In this document: positions 1 to 5,395 of the stretch, one piece after another | Layout of the letters: every line of letters begins with the position of its first letter | Position numbering within the stretch: position 1 is the stretch's first letter | Assembly (NCBI GenBank): GCA_964245755.1 | Contig: CAXTNV010000142.1 | Span: forward strand, 1-8,276 | Source: Lichenicoccus sp964245755 | GTDB taxonomy: Bacteria > Pseudomonadota > Alphaproteobacteria > Acetobacterales > Acetobacteraceae | Reading direction: 5' to 3' | DNA: 8,276 bases | Notes under the pieces: model-generated | What the model was told of the DNA's origin: nothing | The model's input: only the letters and a program-made list of their open reading frames with translations | Database searches by the model: none | Position numbers and translations under genes: made by a program

Positions 1-687
1 CACCAGCACCCAGCCCTGCATCAGCGACGACCCGGCGAGCAGGCCGACCGACCAATTGCCCAGGGTGGCGAAGCGGCGGGCGGCGGCGGCGGCGGCCGTC
101 ACCGGCCCGAGACGCACCACCAGCAGCAGCGGCACCAGTCCGCCGATCCAGATCGCGGCGGCCAGCAGATGCACCACGTCTAGGCCGAACAGCAGGCTGA
201 GCCCGCCTTGCATCGCCATCGCGTGACCGTGCGCGGCCTGCGCCGCCGCATCGGCGCAGCCGGCCACCGCGGCGGGGCGGCGGCTTCCGGCGGCGAGCAG
301 GGCGCCGGTCGCGACGACCAGCGCCAGCTGCAGCAGGACCAGCCGGCCGAATCGGGTATCGGCCAGCACCGTCGGCAGCGCCGACAGCGCCCGCGACGGA
401 TCGGCGACGTCGGCCATCGCTCCGGCCTGCAGCACCGCCCAGATGACCAGGCCGAGCAGCGCCGCCGAAAGGCTGATCCAGCTCAGGCGCGACAGGGCGC
501 GCTCCACCACCCTGGCACCGGCGCCGGGGATCGCGGCGACCGCCCCCCGTGTCACGAGCGCCCGGAACACCAGGCATCCGGCGGCGGACAGCAGTGCCGC
601 GACGCTCGCCGCGCGTGCCAGCAGCAGCGCCGGGCCGCCCTCGGGCAGCAGCGTCATGATCGTCGCCGCGGGCGTCGCTCCCAGCAT
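1..687 (-). CDS. copD: CopD family copper resistance/import membrane protein (C-terminus cut by window edge)
   Basis: Inner-membrane protein of the CopD family, which works with CopC in moving copper across the cytoplasmic membrane or in copper tolerance. The minus-strand frame from ATG at 687 stays open for 229 codons to position 1, so the C-terminal part is missing. I translated it by hand. It has hydrophobic segments around residues 26-46, 70-90 and 113-132. A His-containing loop has HGH at 153-155. Then comes the helix with the family-typical pattern DVVHLLAAAIWIGGLVPLL (from residue 170), in which His173 is a probable metal-site residue. RFATLG follows at about 205-210, also usual in CopD. 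The start lies 2 bases after the copC stop codon (690-692), so the two genes are almost certainly cotranscribed. A run of six identical Ala codons (GCC) lies near residues 197-203. Confident in family; transport direction (uptake or resistance) cannot be read from sequence. Confidence 0.88.
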   Translation of the reverse strand, partial: MLGATPAATIMTLLPEGGPALLLARAASVAALLSAAGCLVFRALVTRGAVAAIPGAGARVVERALSRLSWISLSAALLGLVIWAVLQAGAMADVADPSRALSALPTVLADTRFGRLVLLQLALVVATGALLAAGSRRPAAVAGCADAAAQAAHGHAMAMQGGLSLLFGLDVVHLLAAAIWIGGLVPLLLVVRLGPVTAAAAAARRFATLGNWSVGLLAGSSLMQGWVLV

Positions 688-689
688 CG

Positions 690-1073
690 CTACTGCTGCA
701 CCGTGAAGCTGAAGCGGCCCTGGGTCCTGTGCGTGTCGGTGGCGACCGCGTGCCAGGTCACCGAGTAGGTGCCGGCCCGGAGCGGCCGCAGCCCGACCGC
801 GAGGCGCGTCCCGGATCCCTCGAGATGCGCCGCGCCGGTTGCGACCCCGGCACCGGAGGCGTCCTGCACCGTGATGCTGCTGAACCGCGGTTCCACCCCC
901 TCGGTGAAGTCGATCGCCACCTCGCGCGGCGCCTGCCGCACCGTGCTGCCGACCGCAGGGCTCGCCCGCCTGAGGAAGGCGTGCGCCGTGGCCACGCCGG
1001 GGCCGAGCAGCAGCCCGGCCAGCGCGAGGCCCGGCCAGGCGCTTCGCAGCGGCATCCCGCGCCGCCGGTTCAT
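690..1073 (-). CDS. copC: CopC-type periplasmic copper-binding protein
   Basis: Small periplasmic beta-sandwich copper carrier of 127 residues, close to the usual CopC length. Residues 1-30 are a Sec signal peptide: basic MNRRRG start, hydrophobic LALAGLLLG, cleavage after ATA. The mature chain begins with His31, the N-terminal histidine that CopC proteins use to bind Cu(II). The C-terminal region carries WHAVATDTHRTQGRFSFTV (from 107). Asp113 and His115 correspond to the conserved Asp-x-His of the Cu(II) site, so the site looks intact. No Met-rich Cu(I) loop is evident, which fits the CopC class that binds only Cu(II). The start at 1073 is chosen because its ATG overlaps the upstream stop in an ATGA and sits exactly before the signal peptide. 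A longer in-frame start at 1205 would add 44 residues of shadow sequence. copD follows after 2 bases. Confidence 0.93.
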   Translation of the reverse strand: MNRRRGMPLRSAWPGLALAGLLLGPGVATAHAFLRRASPAVGSTVRQAPREVAIDFTEGVEPRFSSITVQDASGAGVATGAAHLEGSGTRLAVGLRPLRAGTYSVTWHAVATDTHRTQGRFSFTVQQ

Positions 1074-2038
1074 GGCAGCAACGGCCCGCCGATGCCGCCG
1101 GGGAAGAGGTCGTCGAGGAAGAGATGCACCAGCCCGACCGCTCCGACGTTGCTGCCCGCCACCCGGTTCAGCGGCACCAGCGCCTCGAGGCCGATCTCGC
1201 CCCACTGCGCCATGTAGATGACGCCCGGCGCCGCGGTCCAGCTGGTGCCCTCGCTGCTCGGGCTCGAGGCCGGCGAGGACCAGGTGAACTCGACCAGCGG
1301 CACCAGGTCGCCGAGGAGGCCGCGCAGGCCGAGATCCCTCACCTGCGACTGCAGGTAGGGGAGGCTGTACTGGAGCGAGAGCGCCCCCGCCCAGGCGTTG
1401 TTGTTGCCGTTGTTGTACTGCGCGGCGAGCCCGCTATCGAACGGCGACATCAGCGCCGCAGCTGGCTGGATCGTCTTCAGCTGCTTGTCGGCGATCGCGT
1501 AGCTCAGCTCGCCGGTGATCGCGAGCGGCCGCAGCATGCCGAGCGGCAGGTCGCCCAGCCCCTTGCCGAGATAGCCGGTCGGCGCCGTCGAGCCGTAATG
1601 GTCGGCGCCGGTGTGCGTGGTGCCGGTGCCCCCGACCTCGCGGACCACGCCGAGCGAGGCCACGAATTCGTGCTCGGCGTTCGTGTAGGCCTGCCACTTG
1701 CCGGTGATGAGCAGGTTCTCGAAGCCGGCCTGGGTCTTTGATCCGTTCATCTGCTGGATGTCGTAGCCGTCATTGAGGATCAGCGCCGTGTTCGGCGTGA
1801 TCGTCTTGTCGTACTCGAAGCCGAGATCGACTTCGTGGCCGGGGCCGCTGCCGCCATCGGCGGCGCTGCGACTGTAGGTGAAGGCGGGCAGCGACGCCTC
1901 GTCGCTCACCCCGGGATCGTCGAAGGTCAGCGTGACCGGGAAGACGCGGGCGCCGGCGACGACGTGCGCCGAAGCCGGCAAGGCGGGCAGGCAGAGCAGG
2001 CCGGCGCCGAGCGCCGCTGCCGAGGAGAGGTTTCGCAC
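1070..2038 (-). CDS. Uncharacterised exported, probably outer-membrane protein of the copper cluster
   Basis: A protein of 322 residues from GTG 2038 (340 from ATG 2092). I prefer 2038 because AGGGAA lies 8 bases upstream, and because translation then opens directly with a compact signal peptide (RNLSSAAALGAGLLCLPALPASA, cut before HV). The ATG at 2092 has no visible ribosome site. The mature part is rich in alternating Gly/Thr/Tyr/Leu stretches and lacks long hydrophobic helices. Examples are HEVDLGFEYDKTI, ITGELSYAIADKQ and LSLQYSLPYL. Near the end is GVIYMAQWGEIGLEALVPL, followed by VGLVHLFLDDL. This fits an outer-membrane beta-barrel, perhaps one of the broad 'transporter' barrels often annotated beside copC. 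It is not PcoB/CopB-like: there is no Met/His-rich N-terminus. Its stop overlaps the copC start (ATGA), implying translational coupling and a shared role in copper passage. Function is inferred from context only. Confidence 0.72.
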   Translation of the reverse strand: MRNLSSAAALGAGLLCLPALPASAHVVAGARVFPVTLTFDDPGVSDEASLPAFTYSRSAADGGSGPGHEVDLGFEYDKTITPNTALILNDGYDIQQMNGSKTQAGFENLLITGKWQAYTNAEHEFVASLGVVREVGGTGTTHTGADHYGSTAPTGYLGKGLGDLPLGMLRPLAITGELSYAIADKQLKTIQPAAALMSPFDSGLAAQYNNGNNNAWAGALSLQYSLPYLQSQVRDLGLRGLLGDLVPLVEFTWSSPASSPSSEGTSWTAAPGVIYMAQWGEIGLEALVPLNRVAGSNVGAVGLVHLFLDDLFPGGIGGPLLP

Positions 2039-2105
2039 CGATGATGTTCCCTGACGCGAGAGTCCTGGACGCCGGCGCGCGGCCGGCATCATGCGAGGAT
2101 GGATC

Positions 2106-2504
2106 TCAGGCGGCGAGGGGAGGTGCGCGCGGCCGGCCGACCCGCGCGGTGGCGGGAGGCGGCCCGCGTCCGGGCGGTCGTTCCATGCTCCCGCCGCCGA
2201 TCCCGCAGCGCCGTGCAGGGAGCGGCGGTGAGGCGGGCGGCAGGATGCAGCCGGGAACTGCCAGGGTGATGCTCAGCGGGCACAGGGCGAGGTCGGCCGC
2301 ACCATGCCGGTGCGGCGCCTGGCCATCCGGCGCATGGCGGCCGACGCACAGGATGCTGACCGCATCGAGGGCCGCCAGCCGGCCCGAGGCTGCGTCGTCG
2401 GGCGGAACGGTGCCGCCGAGCGCCAGTTGGCCGACCAGCGCCAGCAGTGCCGCGAGGAAGCCGTAGCGCAAGACGCCCGGGTGCGCCCTGGGCGCCGCGG
2501 TCAT
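2106..2504 (-). CDS. DUF2946-like small Cys/His membrane-anchored protein
   Basis: A 132-residue protein with one N-terminal hydrophobic segment (about residues 11-31, YGFLAALLALVGQLALGG). It could be a signal peptide or a single anchor. The extracytoplasmic stretch carries Cys53, His57, His65, His67 and Cys75 in the order C-x3-H-x7-H-x-H-x7-CP. This resembles the Cys/His pattern of DUF2946 proteins, which often lie next to copper-uptake or TonB receptor genes and are suspected metal binders. The second Cys of the usual CPxC motif is replaced: CPLS is read here. A further Cys lies at 86. The C-terminal 30 residues are Pro/Arg-rich and low-complexity. The ATG overlaps the stop of the upstream MFS gene (ATGA). 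The next gene begins 13 or 67 bases later, depending on its start. The family assignment is moderate; the metal role is inferred. Confidence 0.7.
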   Translation of the reverse strand: MTAAPRAHPGVLRYGFLAALLALVGQLALGGTVPPDDAASGRLAALDAVSILCVGRHAPDGQAPHRHGAADLALCPLSITLAVPGCILPPASPPLPARRCGIGGGSMERPPGRGPPPATARVGRPRAPPLAA

Positions 2505-3712
2505 TCAGCCATGACCGCGGCGCGTCGCACGCGGGAACGCGCGCGAAGCTGGTCGCACCGGGCGGCTGCCATCGCCCCGCTCAGCATCAGTGCCGCCATC
2601 GCCACCGGGCTGGTGCCGCCGACCTCGCCCACCAGCACGGTGCTGATCGCGCCGATGAAGAACACGACGGTGCCGTACAGCGCCGAGGCGCTGCCGGCCT
2701 CGCCGGGATGCGGCAGCAGCGCCCCGATTGCCGCGCCCGGCAGCAGGAAGCCGAGCGAGATCATGCATCCCATCATGCAGCAGGCAATGGCGAGCGGCCC
2801 GCGCAGCGGCGACAGCGACACCGCGAGCATCGCGGCACTGGTCACGATCAGCCCGATGGATGCGGCGCTCAGCACTCGGGTGGTGCCGAACCGCGGCAGG
2901 ATCCTGGCATTGAGCTGCGTGCCGATGATGTAGCCGAGCGCGTTGAGGATGAACACGGCGCCGAACCAGGGCGGCGAGAGCCCGAAGCCGGCCAGGAACA
3001 CCGGCGGCGCGCCGCCCAGGAAGGCGAACAGGCTAAAGGTGGCGAAGCCGCCTTCCAGCGCGTGGCTGCGGAACACCCTGTCGCGCCACACCCGGCGGTA
3101 GCGCAGCACGGTCGGCAGCAGGCGCAGCGTGACATGGTTGCTCGGCGCCAGCGTGTCCGGCAGCAGGCGCCAGATCAGCGCTGTGCACAGCATGCCGTAG
3201 AGGGCGGCGATCCAGAAGATCGCCCGCCAGCCCCACTGCTGCGCGATCAGGCCGCCGGCAGTCGGGGCGAGGATCGGCACCACCCCGACCACCAGCGTCA
3301 GCCGGCCGATCAGCCGGGCGGCGGCGAGGCCGTCGATCACCAGGTCACGGATCACGGCTCTGGGGACGGTCAGGCTCGCGGCGCCGCCGAACGCCGCGAC
3401 CACACGCCAGAACGAGAGCACGCCCATCGATGTGGCCTGGGCGCAGCCAACCGAGGCGAGGGTGTAGAGCGCGGTGCCGAGCAGCAGCGGCGCCCGCCGG
3501 CCGTAATGGTCCGATAGCGGTCCGTGCGTGACCTGACCCACCGACAGGCCGAGGAACCAGGCCGCAAGGGTGATCTGCGCCGCGCCCGGCCGCGCCTGCA
3601 GGTCCAGCCGCATCGCCGGGAACGCCGGGAGATACATGTCGGTGGAGATCGGGCCGACCGCCGTGAGCAACGCCAGCAGGACGATGATGAAGCTGGAGTC
3701 GCGGCGGAGCAT
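2501..3712 (-). CDS. Bcr/CflA-subfamily MFS drug efflux transporter
   Basis: A 403-residue proton-coupled exporter of the major facilitator superfamily, with about 12 hydrophobic segments, full length for the family. The subfamily is indicated by STDMYLPAFPAM (23-34), the hallmark of Bcr/CflA exporters in the first helix and loop. MFS motif A is at 64-73 (GPLSDHYGRR). FWRVVAAFGGAA with VPRAVIRDL follows at 101-123, and the antiporter motif C region VPILAPTAGG is at 145-154. Members export drugs such as bicyclomycin, chloramphenicol or sulphonamides, or metabolites such as cysteine; the substrate here is unknown. The start at 3712 fits the family N-terminus, but its ribosome site is weak. The C-terminus ends in an Arg/Ala-rich tail whose stop overlaps the DUF2946-like start. 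Placement inside a copper cluster is unusual and may mean export of a metal-related metabolite (inference). Confidence 0.9.
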   Translation of the reverse strand: MLRRDSSFIIVLLALLTAVGPISTDMYLPAFPAMRLDLQARPGAAQITLAAWFLGLSVGQVTHGPLSDHYGRRAPLLLGTALYTLASVGCAQATSMGVLSFWRVVAAFGGAASLTVPRAVIRDLVIDGLAAARLIGRLTLVVGVVPILAPTAGGLIAQQWGWRAIFWIAALYGMLCTALIWRLLPDTLAPSNHVTLRLLPTVLRYRRVWRDRVFRSHALEGGFATFSLFAFLGGAPPVFLAGFGLSPPWFGAVFILNALGYIIGTQLNARILPRFGTTRVLSAASIGLIVTSAAMLAVSLSPLRGPLAIACCMMGCMISLGFLLPGAAIGALLPHPGEAGSASALYGTVVFFIGAISTVLVGEVGGTSPVAMAALMLSGAMAAARCDQLRARSRVRRAAVMAE

Positions 3713-3756
3713 GTCGTGCCGTTGCCTGGGCTTGCGCGGGTTCCGCGGCGGCCGGC

Positions 3757-3924
3757 CTAGGGCGAGTATCCACCGGTGAGCAGCGGCGGCCCCTCGGATC
3801 CCGCCGGCGGCCGGGCGTTGCTGATCGGTCCGCTATAGCTCGCGCAGCCGGCGAGCTGCAGGCACAGCACGACCGCCGCCAGGCTGCGTGCGATCCACCC
3901 GGGGGAATGAACGCCGATCCGCAT
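3757..3924 (-). CDS. Small lipoprotein of unknown function
   Basis: A 55-residue protein with a clear lipoprotein signal. MRIGVHSPGWIARS is the basic head, then LAAVVLCLQ hydrophobic, and lipobox L-A-G-C with lipidated Cys27. The mature peptide is only 29 residues (CASYSGPISNARPP and so on), rich in Pro/Gly/Ser, with no Cys or His beyond the lipid-bearing Cys27. The start at 3924 is chosen because GGAGG lies 9 bases upstream. ATG 3930 is only 3 bases from that site, and GTG 3945 would add seven residues. Ser at the position after Ala following Cys gives no clear Lol-avoidance signal, so outer-membrane sorting is plausible. It lies 30 bases after the K+ channel gene and 44 bases before the MFS gene, in the same direction. 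Too short to assign to a family. Confidence 0.68.
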   Translation of the reverse strand: MRIGVHSPGWIARSLAAVVLCLQLAGCASYSGPISNARPPAGSEGPPLLTGGYSP

Positions 3925-3954
3925 CTGCATCGCCCTCCGTGCCACTTCCGACCC

Positions 3955-4863
3955 TCATGCCCCGGTGTCGTCAGGGACGACCAGGCTCAGCTTGTCGAGG
4001 TCGGCGACCGTCCGGCCCTCCTCGTCCCACGACACCGCGTCCCGGTATCGCATGCCGAACAGGATCTCGCCGTGGCCGTATGAGTGGATATCATGCACAT
4101 CTGCCGCCAGGGCAACATCCCGCGCCCGCAGCGTGACGAATAACCGCACGTCCTCCGCCTGCAGGCGCCGCCGATCCCAGCCGAACAGCGGGCTGCTCGC
4201 GTCGATCACGTGCACGAGCGTCCAGGTCAGCGCGAACAGCGGGAAGCTCGCCCTTTGCAGCACCAGGTCGTGCGGGCGGCGGAAGCGTTGCCCCTCCGCG
4301 GTGACCTCCATCAGCAGCGCCGAGACTCGTGCCTGCGCGTCGGCGAGCAGGGTCAGGCGGCCGTTGGCGATGCGAATCGTCAGCGCCCTGGTGCCGTCAT
4401 GCATGCCGATCACCGCGTGTTCCGCGTAGAGGATCTTGGCCTTGGGGCGCGAGAAGCGGCCGAACACCAGGCCTGTCAGTACCGCGGTGAAGGCGACGCC
4501 GGTGAGGATCTCGATCGCCGAGACGATGTGGCCGTAAAGGGTGGCGGGCGCCATCACCCCGTAGCCGACGGTCGCCAGGGTCTCCAGGCTGAAGAAGAAC
4601 GCGTCGGTGAAGCATCCGGGCCGGGCGTTGGCGACGGCGCCGCGCTGCAGCAGGTAGAGGCAGGCGAACACGCTGTTCAGCGCCAGCTCAAGCCCCAGCA
4701 TGGCGGCGAAGAAGCGCGGCCAGCTCTGCGAGAGTGCCAGGTGGTAGGGGTCGCGCCAGTCAACGCGCCGCAGCCCGCTCTTGCGCACGTCGAACGCGCC
4801 GGCCTGCAACCGCATGATCGGTGGCATCGCCACCTTAGGCTTGTCGCCGCGCCGCCGCGTCAT
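3955..4863 (-). CDS. KirBac-type inward-rectifier potassium channel
   Basis: A 302-residue prokaryotic homologue of Kir channels, of the usual length, acting as a tetramer in the inner membrane to conduct K+. The slide-helix region has the family-typical WRDPYHLALSQSWPRFF (36-52). TM1 is about 52-72. The pore helix and selectivity filter follow (DAFFFSLETLATVGYG, filter TVGYG at 98-102), and TM2 is about 108-135. The junction GRFSRPKAKILYAEHAV (135-151) is the classic Kir entry to the cytoplasmic beta-sandwich domain, which fills the rest, including HDIHSYGHGEILFGMRYRD. ATG 4863 overlaps the TGA of a 33-codon upstream ORF, arguing for coupled translation. An alternative ATG at 4827 has its own AAGG site and would give 290 residues. 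It is the first recognisable gene of the minus-strand unit leading into the copper genes. Confidence 0.93.
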   Translation of the reverse strand: MTRRRGDKPKVAMPPIMRLQAGAFDVRKSGLRRVDWRDPYHLALSQSWPRFFAAMLGLELALNSVFACLYLLQRGAVANARPGCFTDAFFFSLETLATVGYGVMAPATLYGHIVSAIEILTGVAFTAVLTGLVFGRFSRPKAKILYAEHAVIGMHDGTRALTIRIANGRLTLLADAQARVSALLMEVTAEGQRFRRPHDLVLQRASFPLFALTWTLVHVIDASSPLFGWDRRRLQAEDVRLFVTLRARDVALAADVHDIHSYGHGEILFGMRYRDAVSWDEEGRTVADLDKLSLVVPDDTGA

Positions 4864-4961
4864 GCAGCGCTTGCCACTTTCCTGAACAGAAGGGGAACAT
4901 CGGCCGTTGCGTGCTTTGGTCGCCAGCGCCTAGAAGTTACAATAATGTTATGATCTGTCAT
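4860..4961 (-). CDS. Candidate 33-residue upstream peptide overlapping kir
   Basis: A short minus-strand frame of 33 codons. It begins MTDHNIIVTSRRWRPK and ends RKVASAA. It has ATGA overlaps at both ends: its ATG (4961-4959) shares bases with the stop of a 10-codon ORF, and its TGA (4862-4860) shares bases with the kir ATG. No signal peptide, membrane segment or known motif; it is basic. No ribosome site of its own, so it would depend on reinitiation from the upstream ORF. It could be a leader that couples or tunes kir translation, or it could be non-coding control DNA in which these overlaps arose by chance. I cannot show it is made. Confidence 0.35.
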   Translation of the reverse strand: MTDHNIIVTSRRWRPKHATADVPLLFRKVASAA

Positions 4962-4990
4962 CCGCCGCAGAAAATGCTGTGTTGCAACAT
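4958..4990 (-). CDS. Candidate 10-residue leader peptide (MLQHSIFCGG)
   Basis: A 10-codon minus-strand ORF. Its ATG (4990-4988) lies 2 bases after the purine block AGGAGGAG, the strongest ribosome-binding sequence in the window. Its TGA overlaps the ATG of the 33-codon ORF. If a transcript starts above 5000 on this strand, ribosomes should engage here. Residues include His4 and Cys8, but no obvious run of one amino acid as in classical attenuators. The main alternative is that the pyrimidine tract is simply part of the promoter or leader of the divergent plus-strand gene. Confidence 0.35.
   Translation of the reverse strand: MLQHSIFCGG
4980..4989. promoter_or_regulatory. 10-bp perfect palindrome in the divergent control region
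   Basis: TGTTGCAACA is its own reverse complement. It lies in the AT-rich stretch between the kir unit and the plus-strand small gene, overlapping a TTGCAA that could be a weak -35 for the plus strand and the start of the 10-codon minus ORF. It could be an operator half-pair for a dimeric regulator. A single short palindrome may also be chance. Confidence 0.3.
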
Positions 4991-4992
4991 TT

Positions 4993-5000
4993 CTCCTCCT
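4993..5000 (-). promoter_or_regulatory. Near-perfect Shine-Dalgarno sequence upstream of the kir unit
   Basis: On the minus strand this reads AGGAGGAG, followed by AA and an ATG. Spacing is slightly short (4 bases from the AGGAGG core). It would serve the 10-codon ORF, not kir itself, whose ATG is 127 bases further on. Confidence 0.5.
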
Positions 5001-5013
5001 ATATGCTTTACCC

Positions 5014-5029
5014 GTGCATGGTGATGCAC
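5014..5029 (+). promoter_or_regulatory. Leader hairpin just upstream of the small plus-strand gene's ribosome site
   Basis: GTGCAT, loop GGTG, ATGCAC: a perfect 6-bp stem with a 4-base loop. It ends one base before the purine-rich GGAAGG (5031-5036) that precedes ATG 5045. In RNA it could influence access to that ribosome site. No T-tract follows, so it is not a terminator. Confidence 0.35.
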
Positions 5030-5044
5030 CGGAAGGGCCTAGCA

Positions 5045-5305
5045 ATGTCGACCTCACATGATCGTTCAGGGATGCATGCCTGGGATGTGCGCGATGCGCG
5101 CTCCATCGCGAGCAACACTCCCGCTTATCGCGGCACCGTGTTCACGCCGCATTCGGACTATCGGGCGGTGCCGGCGCCAGGGCGCATCGGCATCTCGGCG
5201 ACCGGCCGCTTCGCCGCGGCGTTGCTGGCGCGCATCGGGTCCCGCCGCCGTCCGGCTGCGAAATCGGCTTCCGGCGCCGCCTCTGCCGGTCGCCCTAACC
5301 GCTGA
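5045..5305 (+). CDS. Small hypothetical protein, 86 residues
   Basis: The only plus-strand gene I would support. ATG 5045 is preceded by GGAAGG at 5031-5036, 8 bases away. An in-frame GTG at 4979 would add 22 residues across the control region and is less likely. The protein begins MSTSHDRSGMHAWDVRDARS. It continues with a Tyr/Pro-bearing middle (TPAYRGTVFTPHSDYRAVPAPGRIG, residues 26-50, split by no motif I know) and a short amphipathic or hydrophobic stretch, ATGRFAAALLARIG. It ends in an Arg/Ala/Ser-rich basic tail. No signal peptide, Cys, or known domain. The basic tail and size could suit a cytosolic nucleic-acid or membrane-associated protein, but that is speculation. It is divergent from the kir unit and converges on the large minus-strand gene. 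Confidence 0.5.
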   Translation: MSTSHDRSGMHAWDVRDARSIASNTPAYRGTVFTPHSDYRAVPAPGRIGISATGRFAAALLARIGSRRRPAAKSASGAASAGRPNR

Positions 5306-5306
5306 T

Positions 5307-5334
5307 CGCCTTCGCACACCGCATGCGGAAGGCG
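5307..5334. terminator. Hairpin between converging genes, possible bidirectional terminator
   Basis: CGCCTTC (5307-5313) pairs with GAAGGCG (5328-5334), and the 14-base loop holds most of the inner palindrome CCGCATGCGG. It starts one base after the stop codon at 5303-5305 and lies 61 bases past the stop of the converging minus-strand gene. No T-run follows on either strand, so intrinsic termination would be inefficient; the role is uncertain. Confidence 0.4.
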
Positions 5335-5395
5335 CGGAAAGCCACGCCGCCATCTTGTCGACCGGTCCCGTGGCCGCCTTTAGCATCGAGACAGC

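Noticed and set aside
75..92. GGC trinucleotide run within copD
   Set aside because: Encodes a short Ala run at a loop of the protein; ordinary for GC-rich codon use and not evidence of a variable repeat.
208..768. Plus-strand ORF opposite copD/copC
   Set aside because: Arg/Gln-rich antisense frame; the minus strand carries recognisable CopD and CopC.
2447..3517. 356-codon plus-strand ORF opposite the MFS gene
   Set aside because: Composition is Gln/Arg/Ala/Gly/His-heavy and low-complexity, antisense to a clear transporter; a shadow of codon bias.
3735..3747. Small inverted repeat (CGCGG/CCGCG) between the lipoprotein and MFS genes
   Set aside because: Only 5 bp with a 3-base loop and no T-run; expected by chance in GC-rich DNA, so not called a terminator.
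5066..5386. Minus-strand 106-codon ORF opposite the small plus-strand gene
   Set aside because: No ribosome site or motif, Arg/Ala/Gly-rich; the plus-strand frame has the better start context, though neither is proven.
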